NCBI GenBank assembly: GCA_017934745.1
Contig: JAGBIY010000002.1
Location: forward strand, 60,229 to 124,228
Reading direction: 5' to 3'
DNA: 64,000 nucleotides
From: Treponema sp.
Lineage (GTDB): Bacteria > Spirochaetota > Spirochaetia > Treponematales > Treponemataceae
Shown here: piece after piece, positions 24,488 to 33,040 of the stretch
Layout: each line of letters starts with the position of its first letter
Numbering within the stretch: position 1 is the stretch's first letter
Program-made: the position numbers and the translations under genes
The notes under the pieces: model-generated
What the model was told of the DNA's origin: nothing
The model's input: the letters and a program-made list of their open reading frames with translations, nothing else
Databases searched by the model: none

Positions 24488-25657
24488 TCATTTCCTGATT
24501 TCGTCCACGAATTCCTTTATCTTGTCCAAAGCGATTTTGATTTTGTCGATTGAGGTCGCGTAGCAGCATCTGATGTGCCCTTCGCCTCCGAGTCCGAACA
24601 CGCTTCCCGGAACGACGGCTATCGAATACTTCTGGAAGAGCTGCAAGGCGAATTCCTCGCTCGAAAGCCCTGTGGAAGTGATGTCGGGGAACATGTAGAA
24701 CGCCCCAGTCGGCTCAGGCACCGGAAGCCCCATGTCGCAGAATGCCTTGTACATGAGGTTGCGCCTCTGCTGGTAGCTGATTCTCATTTTTTCAACGTCC
24801 TTCCAGCCGTTCCTCAAGCCTTCCGCCGCCGCGTACTGGGAGAAAATCGGCGGACAAATCGTGTTGTAGCCGTGGAGCTTGACGATTTGTCCGAGCAGGT
24901 CGCTCGGTCCCGCGATGTAGCCGATTCTCCAGCCGGTCATGGCGAACGACTTGGAGAAGCCGTTCAAGATGATTGCATAGTCCTTCATGCCGGGGAAGCT
25001 TCCGATTGAGACGTGCTCGGCTCCGTCGTATGCAAGTTCGCAGTAGATTTCGTCCGAGATGCACCAAATTTGCTTCTCCACCACGACCTTCGCGATTTTC
25101 TCAAGTTCCTCTTTCGGAATCATGGTTCCCGTTGGGTTGTTCGGCGAGCAAATCATCAGCGCCTTTGTCTTCGGCGTTATGGCTGCCGCTATCTGCTCGG
25201 CTGTCGGATAGTAGCCGTTCACGCTTGAGTCAATCGGCACGATTTTCGCATTGCAGAGCTTGGCGAGCGGCACGTAGTTCACATAGCATGGCTGTACGAC
25301 GATGATTTCGTCGCCGGGGTTCAGTATCGCGCGGAGAACAGCGTCCACGCCCTCCGACGCTCCCACGGTCGGGAGAATCTCGTTCTTGGGGTTGTAGTAG
25401 CAGCCGTAGCGTTCCATGTACTTCGCTATTTCCTCGCGGAGTTCTATCAAGCCCCAGTTGGACGTGTAGGACGTGTGGCCTTTTTCAAGGTGGTAGTAGG
25501 CTTCCTCCCTGATGACCCACGGTGTCGGAAAGTCCGGCTCTCCGACTGAAAGCGAAATCACGTCGTCGTGCCCAATCAGCATTTCGAAAAATTTCCTGAT
25601 TCCTGACGGAGGCGTCTCCATCATCGACTTTGAAAATCTGTCTTCCCTGGTGTTCAT
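24488..25657 (-). CDS. Class I/II PLP-dependent aminotransferase
   Basis: The 389-aa protein is a fold-type I aminotransferase: the PLP lysine is in NGFSKSFAMTGWRIGYIAG, the substrate-binding Arg is in GHIRCCYATS, and the conserved Asn-Pro motif is in CSPNNPTGTMI. This composition is typical of aspartate/aromatic aminotransferases such as AspC or PatA-like enzymes, so it transfers amino groups between amino acids and 2-oxo acids; the substrate is unproven. The start overlaps the stop of the Lrp regulator (ATGA at 25654-25657), a strong sign that the regulator controls it. Confidence 0.9.
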   Translation of the reverse strand: MNTREDRFSKSMMETPPSGIRKFFEMLIGHDDVISLSVGEPDFPTPWVIREEAYYHLEKGHTSYTSNWGLIELREEIAKYMERYGCYYNPKNEILPTVGASEGVDAVLRAILNPGDEIIVVQPCYVNYVPLAKLCNAKIVPIDSSVNGYYPTAEQIAAAITPKTKALMICSPNNPTGTMIPKEELEKIAKVVVEKQIWCISDEIYCELAYDGAEHVSIGSFPGMKDYAIILNGFSKSFAMTGWRIGYIAGPSDLLGQIVKLHGYNTICPPIFSQYAAAEGLRNGWKDVEKMRISYQQRRNLMYKAFCDMGLPVPEPTGAFYMFPDITSTGLSSEEFALQLFQKYSIAVVPGSVFGLGGEGHIRCCYATSIDKIKIALDKIKEFVDEIRK

Positions 25658-26148
25658 GCCATCACTCCTTCGCGCCTGTCAGATTCGTCCTCCACATACA
25701 GTACGTCGTTTTCCTTGTATTTCTTGAGCAGAAAGTGCGTCTTCGTCGAGCGCACTCCGTTCAGCGTCGAAAGCTTGCTTGAGACGAACGACGCGACTTC
25801 CCGGAGGTTGTCCCCCTCGATGACGACTTTGAGGTCGTAGCCGCCCGACATCAAGTAGAGCGACTTGACCTGCGGGAAGCGGTAGATTCTCTCGGCGAGC
25901 GCGTCGAATCCGTGTTCCCTCTCCGGCTGGCACTGAATCTCTATCTCCGCCAGAACCTTGTCCTTGCTCGCCTCGTCCTTTTCCGGGTTCACGATGGCGG
26001 CGTATTTGAGAATTATGCCTTCGTTCTCCAATTCGCTGATGATTTTCTTCACATCGTCCACCGACTTCTTCGTCATCGCGGAGATGTCCTCGACTGCCAA
26101 TCTCGCATTCTCGCGAAGCAAATCCAATATCTCTTCTTTTCCGTCCAT
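25654..26148 (-). CDS. Lrp/AsnC-family transcriptional regulator
   Basis: A 164-aa protein with an N-terminal winged helix (DLLRENARLAVEDISAMTKK followed by VDDVKKIISELENEGII) and a C-terminal RAM ligand domain (VKSLYLMSGGYDLKVVIEG). This is the normal Lrp/AsnC architecture: an amino-acid-responsive octameric or dimeric regulator. It is co-transcribed with and overlaps the aminotransferase, so an amino acid or keto acid effector is likely. AGAGG precedes the ATG. Confidence 0.9.
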   Translation of the reverse strand: MDGKEEILDLLRENARLAVEDISAMTKKSVDDVKKIISELENEGIILKYAAIVNPEKDEASKDKVLAEIEIQCQPEREHGFDALAERIYRFPQVKSLYLMSGGYDLKVVIEGDNLREVASFVSSKLSTLNGVRSTKTHFLLKKYKENDVLYVEDESDRREGVMA

Positions 26149-26194
26149 ATTAGAACCTCTGTTTTTTCTGGATTCTCAATTTTAGCATATTTAA

Positions 26195-26213
26195 TAGGTC
26201 GAATGTCGAGTTT
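26195..26213 (+). repeat. 19-bp repeat (taggtcgaatgtcgag type)
   Basis: These 19 bases occur identically at 63861-63879 in the same orientation, both times in intergenic DNA close to other palindromes. They seem to be part of a dispersed intergenic repeat. Confidence 0.6.
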
Positions 26214-26273
26214 TCTCAGACCAATGTCAGAAACGAGGGAAAGCGAAAATTTCAAAAATGTCGCCATTCCGTC

Positions 26274-26502
26274 CTAATCTTCTGCAATTTTCCAAAATCC
26301 TCCCGAAGTCGTCTCGTCAATATTTGCAAGGCTCATAAGGAAATACGATTTTGAGATTGTTGAATTTGCCATCTTCTGCCGCGGCGACACGAAAAATTTC
26401 GATATCTTCCAAAAGCGTCTTGCAGAAATCAAAAACTGAGCCGTGGATTCCGAAACGAGTTCGGAATGACAAAAACGCGAACTGTACTTTTTGCGAAATC
26501 AT
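26274..26502 (-). pseudogene. Probable remnant of a small coding gene
   Basis: On the minus strand a 61-codon frame ends in VAAAEDGKFNNLKIVFPYEPCKY; shifting one base gives the continuation LMSLANIDETTSGGFWKIAED and a stop at 26274. Together they read like the end of one small globular protein broken by a frameshift. The original start is not visible, and a 31-bp palindromic repeat (26441-26471) overlaps the 5' part. Low confidence. Confidence 0.35.
26441..26471 (+). repeat. 31-bp palindromic repeat (attccgaa...ttcggaat type)
   Basis: The unit can form ATTCCGAA/TTCGGAAT. The reverse complement of this copy matches 58491-58521 at 27 of 31 positions by eye, keeping the palindrome. Confidence 0.6.
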
Positions 26503-26532
26503 TTGATGGATTCTCAGTGGCGAACGCAGTTT

Positions 26533-28065
26533 CTAGCGGGACTTTTTCAAATCCTCCAAGTCCGCGCTCCAGGACGAAAAAGCTGCGGCGTTCCATTTTT
26601 TGCCTTTGTAGGTTTCGTCGATTCGGAATTCATAGACATTCGTGAAGGCTCCTTTTTCTGTTATGTCGCGCAAATCCAGAATCTGCTCGCCTGTGCGGTC
26701 CAAAAGCGAGACTTCCTTCGTCTTTCCGTTCGCCATGTTGGTCACGGTCAGCTTTTTGAGCCGTCCGTAATCCAATTCGCTCTCTTTCTCAAAATATCCG
26801 TTTTCAATTCTTATGATGCCGGAGACGGGACGATTGCATTTTAAGACAAGCGTCGTTCCAATCGGAGAACCGTCGATGATGAAGCCGAAGCCGCCGCCGT
26901 CGTCGATTACCTCTTCCTCGCGAATCTCGTCCGCGTACTCTCGCACTTCGCCCGAGCTTTTTATCGTGTAGAATGTGCCCTGCGGAATTTTCGCCGATTC
27001 TTCGTCGCCCTCGCGTCTTCTGATTTCTTTTCGGTCTATGCACTTGATTCCGATTCGTCCGTCTTGAAAGAAGTTTCCCTCACGAAAATGGAACCAATTG
27101 GAATCTTCGCGCGTTTTTCCGCTCTCGTAGTAGTAGCTTGAAATCCGCTTGATTCTGTCGATTTGCGTCCAGGCGCTTATCGCCGCATCGAGCATACCTC
27201 CCGTTTTTGCAATGTCCGTTCCGATTACGCCGTCCATTCCCATGAAACCGTCATCAAGATGAATCGCATACCGCAGGGAAATGTGCTTCAAAATGTCCTT
27301 TCCGTTTTCAAAAAGAAATTCCCTCGCCGCAGTGATGTCTTTTTGAAGCTTTTCCACCTGTCTATTGAACTCGAAATCGAATTCCTTGTCTTTTGAAAAT
27401 TTGTAGTCCCCGCCGTACTGTCCCGACTCGACGATAAAATCTTTCTGAATCCTTTTCCAAAATCCAGAAGGCGGAAGGTAGATGTGAATCGTGGCGTAGA
27501 GTTTTTCTAGGCAAATCTCCGCAATCTCCTCTTCGCTCATCTCGCTGAATTTCTTTGGAAGCAAAATCGCGTCAGGCTCCGCCGTCACAAGAAAGTTGTC
27601 GGTAAACGGAAGGTCTTTCGGCCGGTTCTTCCAAATCTCAAAAAGCGCGTTTTGAACTTTCGGCAAAACAAAATACGCCCAGGCCGCGTCCTTCACGCTG
27701 TCCTTCGTGACGGTGACCCTGTATCCCAAACCACATTTTCCAGCCGACTCCTGTGGTTCCACGAATCCGTCGAAAATGTAGTGCATGATTAGCGCGAGCT
27801 GCCCTCCGTAATACTGCGGAACAGCCTTTTCTCCGTAGCATTTTTCCTTGAAGAAACTGCCCGGACTATGCCAATAGCGGTATGTTTCCATGTCGAACGG
27901 AACTCCCCGCACATTTTCCACATACACGAAATGGATTCCGTATCTTTGCTCAAGCGTTTCGAGCGCGTTTTCTTTTGCCGTCTCCGCCGACTTCACATTG
28001 CCGACTCTCATGCACGACGAAAACGCAAAACATGATGCAAGAAAAAGAATTGCACGGATTTTCAT
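26533..28065 (-). CDS. Lipoprotein with a possible C-terminal glycan-binding domain
   Basis: The 510-aa protein has signal MKIRAILFLASCFAFSSC with a lipobox. The N-terminal 370 residues contain no motif I know. The C-terminal part (SGIIRIENGYFEKESELDYG; VNGKTKEVSL-type segment; QILDLRDITEKG; YEFRIDETYKGKKWNAAAF) resembles the NADase-type glycan-binding or discoidin-like domain that ends many Treponema lipoproteins. That assignment is by pattern and not by alignment. A stretch before it (IPQGTFYTIKSSGEVREYAD) resembles an SH3-like or linker region. The promoter region has TATAGG close to the ATG. It is a single-gene unit. Confidence 0.65.
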   Translation of the reverse strand: MKIRAILFLASCFAFSSCMRVGNVKSAETAKENALETLEQRYGIHFVYVENVRGVPFDMETYRYWHSPGSFFKEKCYGEKAVPQYYGGQLALIMHYIFDGFVEPQESAGKCGLGYRVTVTKDSVKDAAWAYFVLPKVQNALFEIWKNRPKDLPFTDNFLVTAEPDAILLPKKFSEMSEEEIAEICLEKLYATIHIYLPPSGFWKRIQKDFIVESGQYGGDYKFSKDKEFDFEFNRQVEKLQKDITAAREFLFENGKDILKHISLRYAIHLDDGFMGMDGVIGTDIAKTGGMLDAAISAWTQIDRIKRISSYYYESGKTREDSNWFHFREGNFFQDGRIGIKCIDRKEIRRREGDEESAKIPQGTFYTIKSSGEVREYADEIREEEVIDDGGGFGFIIDGSPIGTTLVLKCNRPVSGIIRIENGYFEKESELDYGRLKKLTVTNMANGKTKEVSLLDRTGEQILDLRDITEKGAFTNVYEFRIDETYKGKKWNAAAFSSWSADLEDLKKSR

Positions 28066-28240
28066 GGTTCCTATACTAATATCGTTTAGAGCGTTTTACA
28101 ACGAATGTGCTGACAAGGAATCTAGCACTTAATTTTCTATTGGATGTTTAGTGCCATCTTTCGTTTTTCTGCAGGAATCAACGAAGAAGAAAGCTTTCAT
28201 ACCCTATAATTTCCGATAAGTGATTAAGGGAGGAAAAAAA

Positions 28241-28438
28241 ATGCTCACATTGAAACAATTCTACATAGCGCAGATGCTCAAAGGAACGAACGCGGCTTAT
28301 CCTGCAAGGGAAACGGGCGAGGAGATTTTTTCGAACTGCTGGGGAGACGCGACAGGCGCGCGCATCGTTTCCACCGTTGAAAGGATACTCGAATTGACGG
28401 GCGACGACGGGGACGAGCCTGTCGTTTTCGATGACTGA
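28241..28438 (+). CDS. Small conserved-looking hypothetical protein
   Basis: A 65-aa protein with a strong GGGAGG Shine-Dalgarno 7 nt before the ATG at 28241 and a TATAAT at 28205-28210. The sequence MLTLKQFYIAQMLKGTNAAY is well formed and the tail is acidic (DDGDEPVVFDD). No family is recognised. It is followed by the palindromic leader of the next gene. Confidence 0.6.
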   Translation: MLTLKQFYIAQMLKGTNAAYPARETGEEIFSNCWGDATGARIVSTVERILELTGDDGDEPVVFDD

Positions 28439-28475
28439 ACTGGAAAAAGCAGGAGAAAAAAGGAAAAATGGTCGG

Positions 28476-28587
28476 AACAAGGGAGATGTTACGCTAAGTA
28501 TGCTGAAATAAAAACGGTCATTGAGCGAAGTCGAAATGACCTGTTTTTGCATGACAATGCCCCCTTGTTAGCATACCTTTCGTAACA
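28476..28587 (+). repeat. Nested inverted repeats with pseudoknot potential
   Basis: Four complementary pairs are present: AACAAGGG (28476) with CCCTTGTT (28562), TGTTACG (28487) with CGTAACA (28581), GTATGCT (28498) with AGCATAC (28570), and AAAAACGGTCATT (28510) with AATGACCTGTTTTT (28535). The last three nest; the first crosses them. The centre carries the common 'gagcgaagtcg' loop. It lies in the leader of the 28617 gene. Confidence 0.65.
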
Positions 28588-28616
28588 CCACCCATTTTTA
28601 ATTGGAGAATCATAGA

Positions 28617-30854
28617 ATGGAATATACGAAACTCGACGTTGAAAAGATAATGACGCTGAACCCTGAAACGAAAGAAATCGTCGTGCCGGAGGGCGTTGCG
28701 GAGATTGGCGAGGAGGCGTTCATTGACGCGAGGAACACGCTTGAAAAGGTTGTGCTGCCCGACTCCGTGGTAAAAATCGGGAAGCAGGCATTTGCATTTT
28801 GCCAAAAGCTCACGGCGATTGATTTGCCGAAAGGTTTGACAGAGATACCGAATTCTGCCTTCAGTCATTGTTCATCGCTCAAAGAAATCGAGATACCTGC
28901 GGGCGTGAAAAAAATCAATTCTGAGGCTTTTGGTTCTGCGGCATTGGAAAGCATTGAGCTTCCTAGTGGTCTTGAGGAAATCGGTTACAGAGCATTTTTC
29001 AAGTGTAAACTTACGGCTATTGAACTGCCACAGTCGCTGAAGAAAATCGAGAGCAGTGCATTTTCGGGCAACAACATTGAAAGCGTGGCGTTTCCGTCTG
29101 GCATTGAAAAGATTGGAGGATTTGACTGCACTCCGCTGAAGAGCGTGGAAATCCCCGACGGCGTTTCTGAAATCGGAAGATTTGCATTCGCATCCTGCAA
29201 AACTTTGGAGAGCGTGAAACTTCCGAAAGAGCTTATCTATAAAGAAGAAAAATACATCGGCTGGCAAAATAAAGAAGAAACGCGGATTCTCGGCGGTATC
29301 GGAGACTCGGCATTTTCTGGCTGCGAGAAGCTGACTTCCATTGAGTTGCCTGAAAATCTCAGCATGATTCAAAGCGACTTGTTCGAGGGCTGTGCGTCTC
29401 TCAAGACTGTAAAAATCCCCGCGAGTGTTAAACAAGTGAACAGAGAGGCGTTCAAAGGCTGTACTGCACTCGAAGAGATAGAAATTCCTGCAACTGTAGT
29501 AAGAGCGAGCGAAAATCTGTTCTGCAATTCTGGAGTGAAAAAACTGCGCTGGCTTTCGAACACACCCATAAATGAAAATGCGCTGCTTGATATGACTAGT
29601 TTGGAGGAAGCGGAGCTGAACGCGCGTGAAATTGAAAAGTTCACTCTTTGCATGACTTACGAAAACAAAGACAACAAGGACAAAAAATGTCCGCTCAAAA
29701 AGCTCACAATCGGCAAGGACACGGAGAAAATAGAAGACGGCGCGTTTGCATCTTTGAAAGATTTGACAGAAATCATCGTTGACGCAGAGAACAAGAAATA
29801 CGCCGTTGATTCGGGCTGCCTGTACGCCAAAGGCACGAAGCGGCTCATCCGCGCCATTCCCGTGGGCGAAAAGGACGGAAAGCCGCTCTATCAGATTTCT
29901 GACAAAGTGAAGGCAATCGGCGCGAACGCTTTCCCGAAAACCGTGGAGAACGCCGTCGTTGAGTTCTTGGGCAAAATCGAGAAAGTGAGCGACAAGGCGG
30001 TGGACGGATTCCGCAAATCGAACTTGAAAAAGGAGAAGACTCCAGACGGCGCGACAGGCGGAGCGAGAACCGTGTACGACGCGATGAACTTGGTGCAGGC
30101 AAAGGCGGCGAAAATCGAGAGCGTGAAAAAAGCGGGCGCGGACGCATTGATTCTGGCGGCGTTGTCAGACTGGCAATACGGATACGACGAATGCGACGGC
30201 TACTCCCCTGCTCGCAAAGTCTACCGCGTGAAGTTGCCGTTTGGTGCGTCGTTTATCGTGAATATGAAACCGAAGCCGACTCAAAAAGACGCGCAGACAG
30301 TGTTCGAAAAAATCAGCAGCCTGAAGCCGTTTGTGGATGACGAATTTGCATTGTTCGAAAAGCTGCGTGAATTGAGCGAGCAGAGTGAGATGAGCTTGAA
30401 GCCAACGAGCAGCGGAAACGGAAAGTATCTGATTGAGTTCAGCGGGGACAGAAACAGCTACAACGACAGCAAAAACACGTTTGTTTCGTCGGAGGGCGTT
30501 CCGAGCGATAGTTTTATCGAAAAGGACATCGCATCATTCTTTGCAGGCACAAACCTTGAGTATCAGATTTTGATAATGCCGAAGAAAGACAGCGACGGAA
30601 ATGCGAAAATGCCGTCCGTGCAAATCGCCATCAAAAAAGGCGACAAAATCGTCGTGTGGAAATTCCGCGAATGGCGACTCTTTGCCCGCGGAAAAGACGA
30701 CAATGGCAATGTAAGAAACTACCTTGATAGCCGCCACGGTTTGCAGAATATCATCGCGCTTGTGCAGGAAACCCTCGGCGACGATATTGCAGCGGCTCTT
30801 GCACTAGATAAAGATATACAGCGAATAGCAACGCCTTTTGTGATAACAGTCTAA
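28617..30854 (+). CDS. BspA-like leucine-rich repeat protein
   Basis: The 745-aa product contains about a dozen LRR_5/BspA-type repeats in residues 20-480 (for example EIGEEAFIDARNTLEKVVLP, IGKQAFAFCQKLTAIDLP, IPNSAFSHCSSLKEIEIP), with the Cys-x-x-L consensus of this class. There is no signal peptide, so it is probably cytoplasmic, unusual for BspA-like proteins. The C-terminal 250 residues (KAGADALILAALSDWQYGYD, MKPKPTQKDAQTVFEKISSL, VVWKFREWRLFARGKDD) form a separate domain I do not recognise. GGAG precedes the ATG. The leader contains the palindrome at 28476-28587. Confidence 0.75.
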   Translation: MEYTKLDVEKIMTLNPETKEIVVPEGVAEIGEEAFIDARNTLEKVVLPDSVVKIGKQAFAFCQKLTAIDLPKGLTEIPNSAFSHCSSLKEIEIPAGVKKINSEAFGSAALESIELPSGLEEIGYRAFFKCKLTAIELPQSLKKIESSAFSGNNIESVAFPSGIEKIGGFDCTPLKSVEIPDGVSEIGRFAFASCKTLESVKLPKELIYKEEKYIGWQNKEETRILGGIGDSAFSGCEKLTSIELPENLSMIQSDLFEGCASLKTVKIPASVKQVNREAFKGCTALEEIEIPATVVRASENLFCNSGVKKLRWLSNTPINENALLDMTSLEEAELNAREIEKFTLCMTYENKDNKDKKCPLKKLTIGKDTEKIEDGAFASLKDLTEIIVDAENKKYAVDSGCLYAKGTKRLIRAIPVGEKDGKPLYQISDKVKAIGANAFPKTVENAVVEFLGKIEKVSDKAVDGFRKSNLKKEKTPDGATGGARTVYDAMNLVQAKAAKIESVKKAGADALILAALSDWQYGYDECDGYSPARKVYRVKLPFGASFIVNMKPKPTQKDAQTVFEKISSLKPFVDDEFALFEKLRELSEQSEMSLKPTSSGNGKYLIEFSGDRNSYNDSKNTFVSSEGVPSDSFIEKDIASFFAGTNLEYQILIMPKKDSDGNAKMPSVQIAIKKGDKIVVWKFREWRLFARGKDDNGNVRNYLDSRHGLQNIIALVQETLGDDIAAALALDKDIQRIATPFVITV

Positions 30855-30855
30855 C

Positions 30856-30896
30856 AGGCATAGCCTACCTTACAAAACAGGCTGTGCCTTTAAAAA
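30856..30896 (+). terminator. Terminator after the leucine-rich repeat gene
   Basis: AGGCATAGCCT pairs with AGGCTGTGCCT, 2 bp past the stop codon. A second short hairpin (GAGCCA-TT-GGCTC) follows. Confidence 0.6.
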
Positions 30897-31075
30897 GAGC
30901 CATTGGCTCATTTATTTACCATGTTGAATGAAAGAACGAACTTCCAGTTATTATTCCAGTTAACTTCGTTGTTTTCGCCGGGCTTAAATGTATTAGCCCA
31001 AAGCAAACGGCGTCTTGGTTTTCTCTGAATAAGCGAACGCGCCATGCTGGAGGCGTTTCCTGCTGGAGACGCTTT

Positions 31076-31312
31076 TCAGCGTTTGGCGTTCACGAACAGC
31101 TCTCTTTCGTTCTCCAGCAGAATCTGGACAAGCACCTTGCAGTCAAGATATTGGATTCCGTATTCACCAGCGGCGATTCTGTCCGCGAGTTTACTCTGAT
31201 AGTAAATGTCCATCGCAGTTTGCAAATCAAGATTCTTGACTTCGGCGAGGTGCGAGATGATTTTTTCCTCAAGGCGTTCTTTGTATATTTTTTCCAAAAT
31301 TTCTCCGTCCAT
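31076..31312 (-). CDS. Small hypothetical protein, third gene of the DUF3791/DUF3990 module
   Basis: A 78-aa acidic, helical protein (MDGEILEKIYKERLEEKI; then LDLQTAMDIYYQSKLADRI; GEYGIQYLDCKVLVQILLEN). It starts 2 bp after the DUF3990 stop with GAGG in front. The family is unknown to me, but similar small proteins accompany DUF3990 genes, so it probably belongs to the module, perhaps as an accessory or immunity factor. Inference rests on operon position. Confidence 0.6.
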   Translation of the reverse strand: MDGEILEKIYKERLEEKIISHLAEVKNLDLQTAMDIYYQSKLADRIAAGEYGIQYLDCKVLVQILLENERELFVNAKR

Positions 31313-31314
31313 AA

Positions 31315-31794
31315 TCAGACCTCTTCAAACGAAGTGAATTTCAAAACCTGTTCGACAGCTTTTTGAGTTATGAACGCAATCTGGTCGTAGTTCGGATATG
31401 CCCTGATTTCTTTTATCGCGCGTTCCTTGTCCCAAAGTCCGTCATGATACATGTCAACCACTCGGAAAACCTTGTCGTTCGCAACCTTGCCGATTATCAC
31501 GTCGTATTTTTCGTAATCCGTTCCGCCATCCCGGCAGTGGCAGACAAAATCAATCCATTCAGATAAATCTTCTCCGAAATTCTTGCATTTCAGCTCGCCA
31601 AAATTCTCGTCCATCTCGTAAAAATTCACGATGGCTTTCTCTTTTCCGAGAATGACGCTTTTCCGTTTAGCCCAATTTTCAGCTTGATTTTTATTCGTGG
31701 TAACGTAAAATCCCTTGCCAAAATCAAGGGGGCGGTAGGAGTGCAGAACATCGGGATTTTTTATGATTTCCGTGGAACCGTGATAAACCGTCAT
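31315..31794 (-). CDS. DUF3990-family protein (ART-like candidate toxin)
   Basis: A 159-aa protein beginning MTVYHGSTEIIKNPDV with, further on, DFGKGFYVTTNKNQAENWA and VRDGGTD-type segments. The H-G-S start and the DFGxGFYxT core are the signature of the DUF3990 family, which resembles ADP-ribosyltransferase folds such as DarT-like toxins. The product may modify a macromolecule, with the neighbouring DUF3791 protein as antidote; this is inference. The start overlaps the DUF3791 stop as ATGA. Confidence 0.7.
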   Translation of the reverse strand: MTVYHGSTEIIKNPDVLHSYRPLDFGKGFYVTTNKNQAENWAKRKSVILGKEKAIVNFYEMDENFGELKCKNFGEDLSEWIDFVCHCRDGGTDYEKYDVIIGKVANDKVFRVVDMYHDGLWDKERAIKEIRAYPNYDQIAFITQKAVEQVLKFTSFEEV

Positions 31795-32006
31795 ACGCTT
31801 ACTCCCCTTGCCGCAAGGTATTCTTCAATGTCGCCCACGATATAGCTCGTGCTTTGCGTGTGCATGATGTCGTAATACGGAACGAGAAGCTTGTTTATGC
31901 AGTCGGAATCCTTGAGCTTCTTGTACGCGGCAGACGGAAAAACCGACCACTTTTCCGCGCAGGCGTGGAGAATGTAGATGATGAATTCAAAAACTGGTTT
32001 GGGCAT
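31791..32006 (-). CDS. DUF3791-family protein (candidate antitoxin)
   Basis: A 71-aa protein with MPKPVFEFIIYILHACAEKW, SAAYKKLKDSDCINKLLVPY and ending YIVGDIEEYLAARGVSV, all DUF3791-like. The start at 32006 is preferred: a TATAAT lies 6 nt upstream with no Shine-Dalgarno, whereas the longer in-frame ATG at 32024 lies upstream of the -10 box. It is the first gene of a three-gene overlapping operon with DUF3990. Confidence 0.65.
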   Translation of the reverse strand: MPKPVFEFIIYILHACAEKWSVFPSAAYKKLKDSDCINKLLVPYYDIMHTQSTSYIVGDIEEYLAARGVSV

Positions 32007-32156
32007 GGAGAAATTATAGCACATCGATTGAGCGTTTTTGCGTTGCGCCGCTCCTTCGCCTCTGTCGATTTTTGGCCGCTCTGTCGATATAATGAATCAG
32101 TTCGATATGACAAATTGTTTGATGGAATGTCGGAATTTTATAAATTGGAGAAAAAA

Positions 32157-33029
32157 ATGGACAAACTCAGAATTTTGCTTGCCAAGGGACGCATCTACGA
32201 ATCTGTTTATGAACTTTTGAACGACGTGGGAATTTCTATTCATCTTCCGGACAGGACGTATTTTCCAACGACGAACCAGGAGGATTTGGCTTTCCAGGTC
32301 GTCAAGCCGCAGATAACGTCGGCTCTTTTGGCGCAGAACAAGGCCGACTTGGGATTTTCGGGAAAGGACTGGGTCTACGAGAACGGAGTGGAGAACGACG
32401 TGGAGGAAATCATGGATTTCGGCTTCGACCCGGTGAGAATCGTGGCCGCCGTCCCGAACACTGTCGATTTCGACTCTCTCCTCAAGGGAAAGGTCACAAT
32501 CGCCACGGAGTACCAGAATCTTTCGAGAAAGTGGATTGAGGAGAAGAAGGTCGACGGAACGATTTTCAGGACGTGGGGAACGAGCGAGGGCTTCGTTCAG
32601 GACAACGAGGACTCCATCGCCCAGATTCTCATCGACAACACTTCCACAGGCTCGTCGCTCCGCGCGAACAACTTGAAGATTGTGGACACGCTCATGGAGT
32701 CGTCCACGAGGATGTACGCTTCCAAGGAGGCCCTCAAGAACCCGGAGAAGAAGCGCAAGATAATGGAGCTCAAGATGCTCTTCGAGTCCGTCCTGAACGC
32801 GCGGGGCAGGGTCATGCTTGAGATGAACGTCTCGAAGGACAAGGTCGACTCCCTCATTAAGGGAATCCCGTCCATGAAAAGCCCGACAGTCTCGCCGCTC
32901 TACGGAGACGACGGATTCGCGGTGAAAATCGCCGTGAAGAAGAGCGAGGTTCCGACCCTTCTTCCAAAACTCCAGTCTTTGGGCGCGACCGACATCCTCG
33001 AATACGCCCTCAGAAAAGTGATGATGTGA
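32157..33029 (+). CDS. hisG: ATP phosphoribosyltransferase (long form)
   Basis: The 290-aa protein begins LRILLAKGRIYESVYELLND and contains LVVxP-type catalytic and ATP-binding segments (ADLGFSGKDWVYENGVE; VTIATEYQNLSRKW; DNTSTGSSLRANNLKIVDT), typical of HisG. The C-terminal 80 residues (VMLEMNVSKDKVDSLIKG; SPLYGDDGFAVKIAVKKSEV) are the ACT-like regulatory domain that marks the long, histidine-feedback-sensitive form that does not need HisZ. It catalyses the first step of histidine synthesis. GGAG precedes the ATG at 32157. hisB follows 11 bp after the stop. Confidence 0.92.
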   Translation: MDKLRILLAKGRIYESVYELLNDVGISIHLPDRTYFPTTNQEDLAFQVVKPQITSALLAQNKADLGFSGKDWVYENGVENDVEEIMDFGFDPVRIVAAVPNTVDFDSLLKGKVTIATEYQNLSRKWIEEKKVDGTIFRTWGTSEGFVQDNEDSIAQILIDNTSTGSSLRANNLKIVDTLMESSTRMYASKEALKNPEKKRKIMELKMLFESVLNARGRVMLEMNVSKDKVDSLIKGIPSMKSPTVSPLYGDDGFAVKIAVKKSEVPTLLPKLQSLGATDILEYALRKVMM

Positions 33030-33040
33030 CGGAGCGGACC

